A stretch of DNA of 32,487 bases from Burkholderiales bacterium (GTDB lineage Bacteria > Pseudomonadota > Gammaproteobacteria > Burkholderiales > Burkholderiaceae_C), in assembly GCA_016000195.1 (NCBI GenBank), contig JAECRO010000033.1:1-32487 (forward strand), given 5' to 3'. Every line of letters starts with the position of its first letter. The stretch's first letter is position 1. The notes under the pieces were generated by a model. It searched no databases, was not told the origin of the DNA, and was given only the letters and a program-made list of their open reading frames with translations. The translations under genes and the position numbers were made by a program. Positions 7,093-15,549 of this stretch are shown here, piece after piece.

Positions 7093-8234
7093 TGCCACAG
7101 TCCGAGCTGGTTGACCGTCGAGGGGCTGGTCTTGGGCAGGATAACTTCGGCCACGCTCAGCCCGGCCTGAATGTCCAGCGACTCATCTTCGTTGACCGTC
7201 CGTGCCGTTGAGCCTTCCGCGCTGGTTTCAAGGAGGATGACACCGCGCCCATCAATGCCGGGATTGCTCAGCAGGGCTTCGCTGTGGGTGCTCAGAATAA
7301 TCTGGCGCCTGACTTTTTTATGGCGCTGAAGCCGGCTCAACATCAGCGGAATTTGCCTGACGATGGCGTCATTCAGAGAAATCTCGGGCTCTTCCAGCAG
7401 CAGCAGCGAGTTGCCGTCCTGCAGCGTCCAGAGTAAACCTAGCAACCGCAGCGTCCCGTCCGAGAAGTGTTCTTCTGACTGCCAGCCCGCATTCGGGCGA
7501 TGATGCTCGTAGCGCGCATGCAGATGAGGATGACCCAGGGCATCGGTTTTAAAGTCGAGCTGTTTGAACTGTGGCACCGCCATGGCCAGGGCTGTTTCAA
7601 TTTTCCGGAGCCGGGCCTCTCTGGTTTTTTCAGGTGTTTTTGCCAGGCGCTCCAGAAACCCTTGTCCGAATGGGTCGTCTTCCAGCCGTTGGCCGCCTAT
7701 CTTGTCGGCAAATTTCAACAGTTGTGGCACCAGATGAAGGTAGGTTGTGGCACCGAAAAACTCGACCAGTTCACGAAACTTGCCATTCATCTGTATCTGC
7801 TCCAGATGAGTCTGTGTCAGCAGCATGGGATCTGCTTTGTCCTGCGGGGTAGGGCGATCAAGCACCAGTTCATCACCGTTCCACACCTGCTCTTTGGAAA
7901 TCAGGATGCGTTGCGCGCCCTTGCCTTCAAAACCGAGTACATAGCGCCACAAGGGTGGCGCGTCCGCAGTGTCCGCCAGACTCACTTCAATCTGGACACC
8001 TGGATTCTGGCGGGCGTGAAGACAGCGCACTTTGGTGATGCCGCCACGATCTGCAACGGCTTTTTGCAAGCCGCCGCCCTGGGTTTTGCTGACGTCGCGC
8101 AGGAACCGGAACACATCAAGAATGTTGGACTTTCCCGAGGCATTGGGGCCTAACAAAAACGACACCTCGCGCAAGGGCACGTCAAGGCTACGGAAATTGC
8201 GCCAGTTTTTGAGAGCAAGATGGGTAATCAGCAT
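7089..8234 (-). CDS. AAA family ATPase (AAA_21/RecF-SMC-like)
   Basis: This 381-residue ABC/SMC-type ATPase has Walker A GPNASGKS at residues 29-36 following LKNWRNF, a signature-like FSDGTLRLLGLLW, Walker B LLLLEEPE with a Glu pair, and an H-switch STHSEALL near residue 315. The middle is short and has no long coiled coil, unlike Rad50 or SMC proteins. This layout is shared by OLD-like and AriA-like ATPases that sense phage products and control a TOPRIM nuclease partner. The start has AGGA 7 nt upstream; the gap to folB is 25 bp. Its base composition appears less GC-rich than the flanking folB and ttcA, which would fit acquisition by transfer. The function as a defence protein is inferred. 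Confidence 0.8.
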   Translation of the reverse strand: MLITHLALKNWRNFRSLDVPLREVSFLLGPNASGKSNILDVFRFLRDVSKTQGGGLQKAVADRGGITKVRCLHARQNPGVQIEVSLADTADAPPLWRYVLGFEGKGAQRILISKEQVWNGDELVLDRPTPQDKADPMLLTQTHLEQIQMNGKFRELVEFFGATTYLHLVPQLLKFADKIGGQRLEDDPFGQGFLERLAKTPEKTREARLRKIETALAMAVPQFKQLDFKTDALGHPHLHARYEHHRPNAGWQSEEHFSDGTLRLLGLLWTLQDGNSLLLLEEPEISLNDAIVRQIPLMLSRLQRHKKVRRQIILSTHSEALLSNPGIDGRGVILLETSAEGSTARTVNEDESLDIQAGLSVAEVILPKTSPSTVNQLGLWQ

Positions 8235-8259
8235 AATTTTCCTGGTAGCCGGTAAATCC

Positions 8260-8631
8260 TTACCACTGTCCTGTCTCGATGCGAATGGCTACTTCGCAGT
8301 CGTCAAAAATTTCAAGTTTGGCTATTTTTACCCGCACGCCCAGCACGCCGGGCAGCAGCATCAGCCGGTGCGCCAGCTTGCCGATCAGGCTTTCCAGCAA
8401 ATTGGCATGCTCGGCGGTGCATTCGGTGATGATGATCTGGCGCACCTTGCGGTAGTCCAGCACATGGTGGATGTCGTCGTCGTGCGGCAGCAGCGGCTGC
8501 GTGCCCAGGTTCAGTTCGGCATCGACCTGGATCGGCTGCGGCGCGGTTTTTTCGTGCTCCAGGATGCCCAGGTTGGCGTCAAAGCGCAGGCCGGTCAGGT
8601 GGAGGATTCGGGTTCCCCGGATGTTGAGCAT
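8260..8631 (-). CDS. folB: Dihydroneopterin aldolase FolB
   Basis: FolB converts 7,8-dihydroneopterin to 6-hydroxymethyl-dihydropterin and glycolaldehyde in folate synthesis. LHLTGLRFDANLGILEHEK matches the N-terminal strand and substrate loop with the conserved Glu, and DYRKVRQII, LLESLIGKLAHRL and VKIAKLE follow the family order. The chosen start gives 123 residues, the normal length; an open frame extends upstream to 8790 but its translation is unlike FolB. It heads the minus-strand run and faces the divergent methyltransferase gene. Confidence 0.9.
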   Translation of the reverse strand: MLNIRGTRILHLTGLRFDANLGILEHEKTAPQPIQVDAELNLGTQPLLPHDDDIHHVLDYRKVRQIIITECTAEHANLLESLIGKLAHRLMLLPGVLGVRVKIAKLEIFDDCEVAIRIETGQW

Positions 8632-8824
8632 GATGACAGTCTGTAGTAAGTGAAGTAGGGGGTCTGTCAGCCATTGCCGACGCTTGCATGGTTCGGGGTG
8701 GCGCCGGTCACGAAAACAAGGGGTCGGGACGGTGCGCGGGTCATCAGGTCGGGGGCGGTGAAGCGGTGAAGTCGGTGGCCAAAGGGCCAAAGGGAATCGC
8801 AGACAATCATGTTAGGTGATCAAC
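8632..8824. other. Divergent intergenic region folB / methyltransferase
   Basis: This 193-bp region should hold promoters for both directions. I see no confident -35/-10 pair. A direct repeat GGCCAAAGGGCCAAAG lies near 8778-8793. No gene is visible. Confidence 0.4.
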
Positions 8825-9943
8825 ATGACTAATTCCTCCATTTTAACGAGCGCCCTGCAGGCCAAAATAAGCACGGCCATCGAATCAGCCGGCGGCTGGC
8901 TGGGTTTTGATGCCTTCATGGCGCTGGCGCTCTACCAGCCCGGCCTGGGCTACTACGCCAACGCTTCGCCGAAATTCGGCCTGATGCCTGCGGGCGTCAA
9001 TGGCTTCAAGGGGGGCGGCAGCGATTTCGTCACCGCGCCCGAGCTGTCGCCGCATTTTGGCCAGACGCTGGCGCGCCAGGCGGCGCAGGCGCTGCAGGCC
9101 ACCGGCACCACCGAAGTCTGGGAGTTTGGCGCCGGCTCCGGTGCGCTGGCGCAACAGGTGCTGGACACGCTCGGGGAGCAGGTTGCGCGCTACACGATTG
9201 TCGATCTCTCCAGCTCCTTGCGCGAACGCCAGGGCGAACGGCTGGCCGCCCATGCCGCAAAGGTGGCGTGGGCAACCGGGCTGCCGGCGCGGATGCGCGG
9301 CGTGGTGCTGGGCAACGAAGTGCTCGATGCCATGCCGGTCAAGCTGCTGGCGCGGCTGAACGGCGCGTGGCACGAGCGCGGCGTGGTGCTGCACGAAGGG
9401 CGTTTCACCTACGCCGACACGCCGACCGAATTGCGCCCGCCGCTTGAAGTTCCGGGCCATCACGACTACGTCACCGAGATTCATCCACAGGCCGAAGGTT
9501 TTGTGCGCACGCTGGCCGACCGGCTGGAGGCGGGCGCGGTGTTCTTGCTCGATTACGGTTTCCCCGAGCACGAGTATTACCACCCGCAGCGCAGCATGGG
9601 CACGGTGATGTGCCACCGCGCGCACCGGGTCGATGCCGACGCGCTGGCCGATGTGGGCGAAAAAGACATCACGGCGCACGTCAACTTCACCGGCATTGCG
9701 CTGGCCGGGCAGGAGGCGGGGCTGGAGGTGCTGGGCTACACCAGCCAGGGGCGGTTTTTGCTGAACTGCGGGCTGCTCGACGGGCTGGAAAACGCCAGCC
9801 TGTCCGAGCGCAGCAGGGTGCAAAAGCTGGTACAGGAGCACGAGATGGGCGAGCTGTTCAAGGTGATGGCGTTTGGGGCAAAAAACAGTCCCGAGTGGCG
9901 CCCTTTGGGCTTTTCGGCAGGCGACCGCACGCATACGCTGTAA
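8825..9943 (+). CDS. Class I SAM-dependent methyltransferase (NDUFAF7/MidA family)
   Basis: This 372-residue protein resembles the PF02636 family, whose mitochondrial member NDUFAF7 methylates an arginine of complex I. FMALALYQPGLGYYAN, FVTAPELSPHFGQTLA and VWEFGAGSGALA (residues 98-109, the SAM-binding loop) are typical, as are GNEVLDAMPV and LLDYGFPEHEYYHPQR. The bacterial substrate is unknown. I chose ATG 8825, with AGGTG 6 nt upstream; an in-frame GTG at 8816 is the alternative. It is followed closely by the DUF2905 and ROK genes on the same strand. Confidence 0.85.
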   Translation: MTNSSILTSALQAKISTAIESAGGWLGFDAFMALALYQPGLGYYANASPKFGLMPAGVNGFKGGGSDFVTAPELSPHFGQTLARQAAQALQATGTTEVWEFGAGSGALAQQVLDTLGEQVARYTIVDLSSSLRERQGERLAAHAAKVAWATGLPARMRGVVLGNEVLDAMPVKLLARLNGAWHERGVVLHEGRFTYADTPTELRPPLEVPGHHDYVTEIHPQAEGFVRTLADRLEAGAVFLLDYGFPEHEYYHPQRSMGTVMCHRAHRVDADALADVGEKDITAHVNFTGIALAGQEAGLEVLGYTSQGRFLLNCGLLDGLENASLSERSRVQKLVQEHEMGELFKVMAFGAKNSPEWRPLGFSAGDRTHTL

Positions 9944-9953
9944 CCTGCACGCC

Positions 9954-10148
9954 ATGATCCGCTGGTTCATCGTCATTTTTCTTGTGCTGGTGTGCATCGG
10001 CTGGGTGTCGCCGCTGCTGCAAAAACTCGGCTTTGGCAAACTGCCGGGCGACTTGCGCTTTCGCCTTTTTGGGCGTGAGTGGTTTATTCCCGTGACCACC
10101 ACGATCTTGCTGAGTTTTGTCGCCAGCCTGGTCAGCCAGCTGATCTGA
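9954..10148 (+). CDS. DUF2905 small membrane protein
   Basis: This is a 64-residue predicted inner-membrane protein with two hydrophobic segments, WFIVIFLVLVCIGWVSPLL and TTTILLSFVASLVSQLI, joined by a loop LGFGKLPGDLRFRLFGREWF. The GKLPGD and FYFP/WFIP-like positions are the conserved core of DUF2905. The function is unknown. It begins 10 bp after the methyltransferase gene and is followed by the ROK kinase with a GAAGGA ribosome site, so the three probably form one operon. Confidence 0.85.
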   Translation: MIRWFIVIFLVLVCIGWVSPLLQKLGFGKLPGDLRFRLFGREWFIPVTTTILLSFVASLVSQLI

Positions 10149-10162
10149 AGGAACACCGTTTC

Positions 10163-11143
10163 ATGAATGCCCAAGCCACGCCGCCCGAACTTCGCCTGCC
10201 GGACGGGGCGGCGCCCGTGGCCTGCGTCGATATTGGCGGGACCAAGGTGGCCGTCAACCTGGTGGATGCGCGCGGCAGCCATGGCCGGCGGGTCGAGCCG
10301 ACGGCGAAGCAGGGCGCGCCGGATGCGCTGGCGCGGCAGGTGCTGCGCATGATTGGCGCCAGCGCCCAGGCCGCGCGGATCGACGTGCGCGACATCGCGG
10401 CGGTCGGGGTGGCGTCCTGCGGCCCGTTTGTGCTGAATGCGGGGCTGGTCGAGCTGGCATCGCCCAATATTTGCGGCGGCCTGGCCGGCAGCGGGCGCGG
10501 CCTGCCCAACGACTGGACCTCGGCCTTGCTGGAAGCGCCGCTGCGCCAGGCTTTTGCCCGGGTGCGGGTGGAAAACGACGGCATTGCCGCGCTGCAGGCC
10601 GAACGCCGCTGGGGCGCGCTGCAAGGCATGGAGCACTGCGCCTACGTGACGTGGAGCACCGGCGTCGGCGTCGGCCTGTGCGTCGATGGCCGGGTGCTCA
10701 GGGGCAAGAACGGCAACGCCGGCCATGCCGGCCACATGTTCGTCAGCGACAACTTCGATGCGCTGTGCGGCTGCGGCAACATCGGCGATGTCGAGGCGCT
10801 GGTGGCGGGCAATGCGCTGCCGCGACGGTTTTCGGCCTGGCCTGATGCTGCTAGTATTTTGATAGCTGCCCGTGCAGGCGACATAAGCGCGGAAGCCATT
10901 ATTGATGAGATATGCCGGGTCATGGGCCGGGCGCTGTACAACCTGGTCGTGACGCTCGACCTGCAGCGCATCAGCCTGGGCGGCAGCGTCTTCTGGCACC
11001 ACCGCGACTACCTGCTGCCGCGCCTGCAGGCCCACATCACCGGCAAGCTGCCCGCGCTGACCGGCGGCTGCGCGCTGGTGCCCGCCGGCCTGGGCGATGG
11101 CGTCGGCGACTATGCGGCGCTGGCGCTGGCGCTGGTGGCCTGA
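10163..11143 (+). CDS. ROK family sugar kinase
   Basis: This 326-residue protein belongs to the ROK family of glucokinases, fructokinases and amino-sugar kinases. VDIGGTKVAVN (from D23) is the phosphate-binding motif and VENDG with D139 carries the catalytic base. GNAGHAGHM provides H189/H192. The ROK zinc motif normally ends C-x-C-G-x-x-G-C; here it is C203-G-C205-G-N-I-G-D210, so the third cysteine is Asp and zinc binding may be altered. The sugar is unknown. A dispersed repeat copy (core 10850-10866) is translated as ASILIAARAGDISAEAIID. The downstream neighbour is the convergent otsA. Confidence 0.85.
   Translation: MNAQATPPELRLPDGAAPVACVDIGGTKVAVNLVDARGSHGRRVEPTAKQGAPDALARQVLRMIGASAQAARIDVRDIAAVGVASCGPFVLNAGLVELASPNICGGLAGSGRGLPNDWTSALLEAPLRQAFARVRVENDGIAALQAERRWGALQGMEHCAYVTWSTGVGVGLCVDGRVLRGKNGNAGHAGHMFVSDNFDALCGCGNIGDVEALVAGNALPRRFSAWPDAASILIAARAGDISAEAIIDEICRVMGRALYNLVVTLDLQRISLGGSVFWHHRDYLLPRLQAHITGKLPALTGGCALVPAGLGDGVGDYAALALALVA
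10850..10915. repeat. Dispersed repeat copy R3 (in coding sequence)
   Basis: The core GCTA-N9-TAGC is at 10850-10866, followed by GTGCAGGC and AAGCGC as in other copies. It lies in frame in the ROK kinase gene. Confidence 0.75.
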
Positions 11144-11144
11144 C

Positions 11145-11172
11145 GCCGCCCGGCACGGGCACCGCTGGCGGC
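11145..11172. terminator. Weak hairpin between convergent ROK and otsA genes
   Basis: GCCGCC (11145-11150) pairs with GGCGGC (11167-11172) around a 16-nt GC-rich loop, followed by TTTG on plus. It could stop transcription from the ROK gene but the stem is short. Confidence 0.3.
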
Positions 11173-11180
11173 TTTGTGCG

Positions 11181-12566
11181 TCATTCCGGCTCGCAGGCCG
11201 ACAGCGCGTCCAGGTAGGTCCGGCGCCACCAGTGCACATCCTGGCTGCGCACGCGTTCGAGCAGCTGCTGGTGCCGGCGCTGACGCTCGATCAGCGGCAT
11301 CTGCAGCGCCAGCTGGATGCTCTGGGCCGTGCCGTGAACGTCATACGGGTTGACCAGGATGGCTTCCTTGAGCTGCTCGGCCGCGCCGGCAAAACGCGAC
11401 AGCACCAGCACGCCCGGGTCGGCCGGATCCTGCGCGGCGATGAACTCCTTGGCGACCAGGTTCATGCCGTCGCGCAGCGGCGTCACCAGCGCCACATCGG
11501 CCACCCGGTACAGCCCCGGCAGGCGCTTGCGCGATACGTTGCGGTGGATGTAGCGCACCGGCATCCAGTCCAGCTCGCCATAGTCGCCGTTGATCGCGCC
11601 GCACAGGCTCTCCAGCTCCTGGCGCAGGCCGGCGTAGGTGTCGAGCGCCTCGCGGCTCGGTGAGGCGATCTGGATCAGGGTGGCGCTGCGGATGTTTTCC
11701 GGGTAGTTCTTCAGCAGCTCCCGGAAGGCCTTGAGGCGTTGCGGCAGGCCCTTGGAATAGTCCAGCCGCTCCACCCCCAGCAGCAGGCGGCGGCGCGAGT
11801 ATTCGTTTTTCATGCGCTCGAACATGTCGCGCCCTTCCTTGGCATGCGTCAGGGCGGCGAATTCGTCCACGTCGATGCCGATGGGAAAGGCCTGCGCCTG
11901 CACCTTGCGCCCGAAGGCGCGGAACTGGTGCTTGTCGAGCGCCTCGGCGCCGACCTCGTGGCCGACGTAGCCGGAAAAATGCTCCACGTCTGCCTGGCTC
12001 TGAAAACCCACCAGGTCGTAGGCAAACAGCGAGCGGATCAGCCATTCGTGCTGCGGCACGGCGGCCAGAATCAGGGGCGGCGGCAGCGGAATGTGCAAGA
12101 AGAAGCCGATGCGGTTCTTGCAGCCCATGGCGCGCAGCTCGGCCGCCATCGGGATCAGGTGGTAGTCGTGGACCCAGATGAGGTCGTCAGGCTTGAGCAG
12201 CGGCAGCAGCTTGCGCGCCATCAGATGGTTGACGCGCCGGTAGCCGCCGATATAGCCGGCATCGAAGTCGGCCAGGTCGAGCCGGTAATGGAACACCGGC
12301 CAGAGCACGCCGTTGCTGTAGCCGAGGTAGTAGCTGTCGTGGTCCTCGCGGCACAGGTCCACGGTGGTCAGGGTCACGTTGCCGGCATGCTGGGTGTGCA
12401 GCTCGCCCTCGCCCGGCGTGCCGCCTTCGACAATCGTGCCGCTCCAGCCAAACCACAGGCCGCCGTTGGCCGACAGCGCATCGCCCAGTGCCACCGCCAG
12501 GCCGCCGGCCCCGGCCGATTTGCGCGGGTCGGCCACGCGGTTGGAAACGACGACTAGTCTGGCCAT
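11181..12566 (-). CDS. otsA: Trehalose-6-phosphate synthase OtsA (GT20)
   Basis: OtsA joins UDP-glucose and glucose 6-phosphate to make trehalose 6-phosphate. The 461-residue protein has [19 protein letters not shown] at the N-terminus, WFGWSG at 38-43, [11 protein letters not shown] from residue 131, [15 protein letters not shown] with the Arg-Lys pair that binds the nucleotide-sugar phosphates, and [10 protein letters not shown] near the C-terminus. It is the last gene of an otsB > GH15 > otsA run. The 261-bp gap before it and a pentanucleotide repeat in the leader suggest separate control. The 24 nt before ATG lack a clear Shine-Dalgarno sequence. Confidence 0.95.
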   Translation of the reverse strand: MARLVVVSNRVADPRKSAGAGGLAVALGDALSANGGLWFGWSGTIVEGGTPGEGELHTQHAGNVTLTTVDLCREDHDSYYLGYSNGVLWPVFHYRLDLADFDAGYIGGYRRVNHLMARKLLPLLKPDDLIWVHDYHLIPMAAELRAMGCKNRIGFFLHIPLPPPLILAAVPQHEWLIRSLFAYDLVGFQSQADVEHFSGYVGHEVGAEALDKHQFRAFGRKVQAQAFPIGIDVDEFAALTHAKEGRDMFERMKNEYSRRRLLLGVERLDYSKGLPQRLKAFRELLKNYPENIRSATLIQIASPSREALDTYAGLRQELESLCGAINGDYGELDWMPVRYIHRNVSRKRLPGLYRVADVALVTPLRDGMNLVAKEFIAAQDPADPGVLVLSRFAGAAEQLKEAILVNPYDVHGTAQSIQLALQMPLIERQRRHQQLLERVRSQDVHWWRRTYLDALSACEPE

Positions 12567-12590
12567 AGGTGTTCTGCTGGTGGTGGAGAT

Positions 12591-12613
12591 GAAAGGAAAG
12601 GAAAGGAAAGGAA
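12591..12613. repeat. GAAAG pentanucleotide tandem repeat in otsA leader
   Basis: Four complete GAAAG units plus GAA lie 24 nt upstream of the otsA start; on the otsA strand this is a CTTTC tract. Simple repeats in leaders can change length by slippage, so expression could vary, but that is inference. Confidence 0.7.
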
Positions 12614-12827
12614 CGAGGCGCGCCGCAACGCCAGGGCAAGCCAGTGCCAGTTCCGGCCGCGGAACCGGCTTCGCCGGGCCGCAGGCGGGGCGGCCCCCCG
12701 GGGCTGAAAGCTGCGGCTACGAGCCCGCCTGCGCGGGCTTGGACAGCTTGAAGATGCGCCGCCTGTGGCAGTGTGGCGCCCTGCAAGGGCAGCGAACCAC
12801 ACACAGTGGGGAGCGTGGGGGCCACAT
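12614..12827. other. Intergenic between GH15 gene and otsA
   Basis: This GC-rich stretch holds a perfect hairpin AGCCCGC-CTGC-GCGGGCT at 12722-12739 without a strong T tract. Together with the pentanucleotide repeat it makes up the otsA upstream region. No gene or confident promoter is visible. Confidence 0.4.
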
Positions 12828-14648
12828 TCATACTTGACTATCCCAGGGGGCTGACAGGCGCACGGCGGCGTTGATGATGCCGACCATCGAATAGGTTTGC
12901 GGAAAGTTTCCCCACATCTCGCCCGTGACCGGATGGGTGTCCTCGGACAGCAGGCCGACGTGGTTGCGGGCGGCCAGCATGGTCTCGAAAATCGCCCGCG
13001 CCTCGTCCTTGCGGCCGATGCGCGCCAGCGCGTCGATGCGCCAGAAGGTGCAGATGTTGAAGGCCGTCTCGGGCTTGCCGAAGTCGTCGGGCGCCTCGTA
13101 GCGGCGCATGTAGGGGCCGTCGCACAAATACTTTTCCAGCGCGTCCACCGTGGCCACGAAGCGCGGGTCTTTCGGGGCTATGAAGCCGACTTCGATCATC
13201 AGGAGCACGCTGGCGTCCAGGTCGCGCCCGCCAAAGCTCTCGGCAAAGGCGCGCCGCTCCTCGCTCCAGGATTCGCGCAGGATGCGCTCGCGCATGACCT
13301 GCGCATGGTTGCCCCAGTAGCTGGCGCGATCCGGCTGCTTCAGCACGGCCGCGATCTTGCCCAGCCGGTCGCAGGCGGCCCAGCACATCAGCGCCGACGA
13401 GGTATGCACCCGGGCGCGCGTGCGCAGCTCCCACATGCCGGCATCGGGCTTGTCGTAGCTGCGCACCGCCTGCTCGCCCACCGCTTCGAGGCGCAGGAAC
13501 TCGGCGCTGCCTGCCCGGTGCAGCAGCCGGTGGTCGTGAAAGGCCTGTGCCGCGCCCAGCACCACGTTGCCATAGACATCGTGCTGGAAATGCTCCTGCG
13601 CCTGGTTGCCGACGCGCACCGGCCCCATGCCCCGGTAGCCGCCCAGGTGCCCATGCACCGCCTCGGGCAGCTCAAGCTCCAGGCCAATGCCGAACAGCGG
13701 CTGGATATGCCCGCCGTCGGCCTGCACCACGACATTGCCCAGCCAGCGCAGGTAGTCCTCCATGGTGCCGACCTCGGACAGGCTGTTGAGCGCCCGAACC
13801 ACAAAAAACGCATCGCGCAGCCAGCAAAAGCGGTAGTCCCAGGTGCGTCCGCTGTTGGGCGCCTCGGGAATGCTGGTGGTCATGGCCGCGACAATCGCGC
13901 CGGTGTCCTCGAACAGCGACAGCTTGAGCGTGATGGCCGCGCGGATCACGGCTTCCTGCCATTCGAGCGGAATGTGCAGGCGCTGGCTCCACTTGCGCCA
14001 GTAGGTCAGCGTTTCCTGCTCAAAGAGGCGCGCGGTGTCGGCAATGCCATCGGCCAGCGACTCGTCGGAGCCGAACAGGAAGTTGTATTCGCGCGTCAGC
14101 ACGAAAGGCCGCCTGGCCAGCAGGTGCGACAGCGGCGCGTCGGTGTTCAGGCGCAGCGTCAGCGCATCGCCGACATAGCGCAGGTGGTTGCTGCCCTGGG
14201 TGATCACCGGCTCGCAGCGGCCCCAGTCGAAGCGCACGTCGAGCTGCACCCGAATGCGCGGCGCGCCCTTGATGGGGCGCACCCGGCGCACCAGCGTCAT
14301 CGGCTTGAAAAACCGCGAGCGGTTGTAAAAACGCGGCGCGAAGTCGGTGATTTCAATCGCCTGGTCGCTTTTGTCGAACAGCTGGGTGCGCAGCACGGCG
14401 GTGTTCGGGTCGTACCATTGTCTGGAATGCGAAAAGTTCTCGATCTCGATGGCAAAGGCGCTGCCCTTGTCGCTGTTGTCGAGCAAGGCATCGAACACCG
14501 GGTCGCCATCGAAGCGCGGCAGGCAGCACCAGACGATGCGTCCGCGCGCATCGACCAGCGCGCTGAAGGCGCAGTTGCCAATCACGCCCAGCGACAGCGA
14601 CGGCGGCGCGGGCGGCGCAAAGTTGGGCGCCAGGGCGGCGGCGCTCAT
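12828..14648 (-). CDS. Glycoside hydrolase family 15 protein (glucoamylase/trehalase-like)
   Basis: This 606-residue protein has a GH15 N-terminal beta domain (LGVIGNCAFSALVDARGRIVW) and an (alpha/alpha)6 catalytic domain. RTWDYRFCWLRDAFF lies at 268-282. E407 in DAGMWELRTR is the probable general acid and E569 in GLLSEDTHPVTGEMWGNFPQ the general base. GH15 enzymes release glucose from alpha-glucans, and some actinobacterial members are trehalases. Next to otsA and otsB this one may tune the trehalose or glucan pool, which is inference. The ATG at 14648 overlaps the otsB stop as ATGA; a longer open frame to 14717 is less likely. Confidence 0.9.
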   Translation of the reverse strand: MSAAALAPNFAPPAPPSLSLGVIGNCAFSALVDARGRIVWCCLPRFDGDPVFDALLDNSDKGSAFAIEIENFSHSRQWYDPNTAVLRTQLFDKSDQAIEITDFAPRFYNRSRFFKPMTLVRRVRPIKGAPRIRVQLDVRFDWGRCEPVITQGSNHLRYVGDALTLRLNTDAPLSHLLARRPFVLTREYNFLFGSDESLADGIADTARLFEQETLTYWRKWSQRLHIPLEWQEAVIRAAITLKLSLFEDTGAIVAAMTTSIPEAPNSGRTWDYRFCWLRDAFFVVRALNSLSEVGTMEDYLRWLGNVVVQADGGHIQPLFGIGLELELPEAVHGHLGGYRGMGPVRVGNQAQEHFQHDVYGNVVLGAAQAFHDHRLLHRAGSAEFLRLEAVGEQAVRSYDKPDAGMWELRTRARVHTSSALMCWAACDRLGKIAAVLKQPDRASYWGNHAQVMRERILRESWSEERRAFAESFGGRDLDASVLLMIEVGFIAPKDPRFVATVDALEKYLCDGPYMRRYEAPDDFGKPETAFNICTFWRIDALARIGRKDEARAIFETMLAARNHVGLLSEDTHPVTGEMWGNFPQTYSMVGIINAAVRLSAPWDSQV

Positions 14649-15424
14649 GCCGGATGCCCCGGGCGGCTGGAGAGGCCGCCGGCATCGGGGGAAACCCCGC
14701 TGGCCGATTGCAGCCACGCGGCCAGCTGGTCCACGCTGGCGCAGCGGTACTCGGCCACTGTCGGCCCCGGGCCGACCTTGATGGTCTGGCCGCCCATGCG
14801 CAGCACCTGCTCAAAGCCGGCTTCGTCGGTCACGTCGTCGCCGGCAAACAGCGGGATGCGGCCGGAAAACGGGGCTTCGGTCATGAAGGACGCAATCGCC
14901 GTGCCTTTGCTGAAGCCCGCCGGTTTCAGGTCAATCACGCATTTGCCCTGCATCAGCTCGATGTCGTCGCTGCCTTGCAGCGCTTCGCGCATGACTTCCA
15001 GGCACAGGCCTTCAAGCGCGGGCGCGTGCCGGTAATGCAGGCTCAGCGCCAGGTTTTTTCGTTCCAGCCGCAGGCCGGGATGGCGTGCCACCAGGCCCTC
15101 GGCCGCCTGCAGTGCCTGCCGCATGTCCACCAGCGGCGCGCTGATGAGCAGGCCGTCGGCGGTGCGGCGCTGCGCGCCGTGCTCGCCGGCCGCCGGCAGC
15201 AGCAGGGGCGCCAGGAATTCATCCAGGTCCAGCAGCCGGCGCCCCGACACCAGCGCCAGCGCGCCATTGAGCTGCCGGTGCAGTGCCGCCAGCGTGCTGG
15301 TCAGGCCCAGAGGGACTTCGACCAGTTCGGGCTGCGTGGCCAGTGCGACCAGTGTTCCGTCAAAGTCAAGAAACAGCGCCGTGTCCGGCGTGAGGCCGGG
15401 AAGGTTTTCAGATTGCATGGACAT
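14645..15424 (-). CDS. otsB: Trehalose-6-phosphate phosphatase OtsB
   Basis: OtsB removes phosphate from trehalose 6-phosphate, the second step after OtsA. It is a HAD-family hydrolase of 259 residues: LFLDFDGTLV carries the nucleophile D20 and D22, VSGRRLLDL follows, and LFAGDDVTDEAGFE is the C-terminal metal motif. The start at 15424 (or 15418) is chosen by homology; upstream codons to 15517 do not resemble OtsB. It overlaps the GH15 gene by 4 bp, so both enzymes should be made from one transcript, with otsA downstream. Confidence 0.93.
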   Translation of the reverse strand: MSMQSENLPGLTPDTALFLDFDGTLVALATQPELVEVPLGLTSTLAALHRQLNGALALVSGRRLLDLDEFLAPLLLPAAGEHGAQRRTADGLLISAPLVDMRQALQAAEGLVARHPGLRLERKNLALSLHYRHAPALEGLCLEVMREALQGSDDIELMQGKCVIDLKPAGFSKGTAIASFMTEAPFSGRIPLFAGDDVTDEAGFEQVLRMGGQTIKVGPGPTVAEYRCASVDQLAAWLQSASGVSPDAGGLSSRPGHPA

Positions 15425-15519
15425 CCGAAAACCATAGCAGAACCCCTGCCGTTTGCCTGTAGGCGAATGCCCGGTTTTGCGACTGATTGCAGCGGCAGGA
15501 ATGAATTCGCGTGACATGC

Positions 15520-15546
15520 CGCCAGCCAGCCAGCCAGTCAGCCAGT
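15520..15546. repeat. CAGC/CAGT tetranucleotide repeat
   Basis: About six imperfect CAGC or CAGT units lie just downstream of the lytic transglycosylase stop, in the gap before otsB. No function is evident. Confidence 0.6.
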
Positions 15547-15549
15547 CAT

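Noticed and set aside
8885-11239. A very long open frame antisense to the methyltransferase and ROK genes
   Set aside because: Its translation is low-complexity His/Arg/Gln-rich and resembles no family; it mirrors GC-rich codon use of the real genes.
12897-15035. Long plus-strand frame antisense to the GH15 and otsB genes
   Set aside because: Same reason: no family similarity, and the opposite strand encodes clear enzymes.
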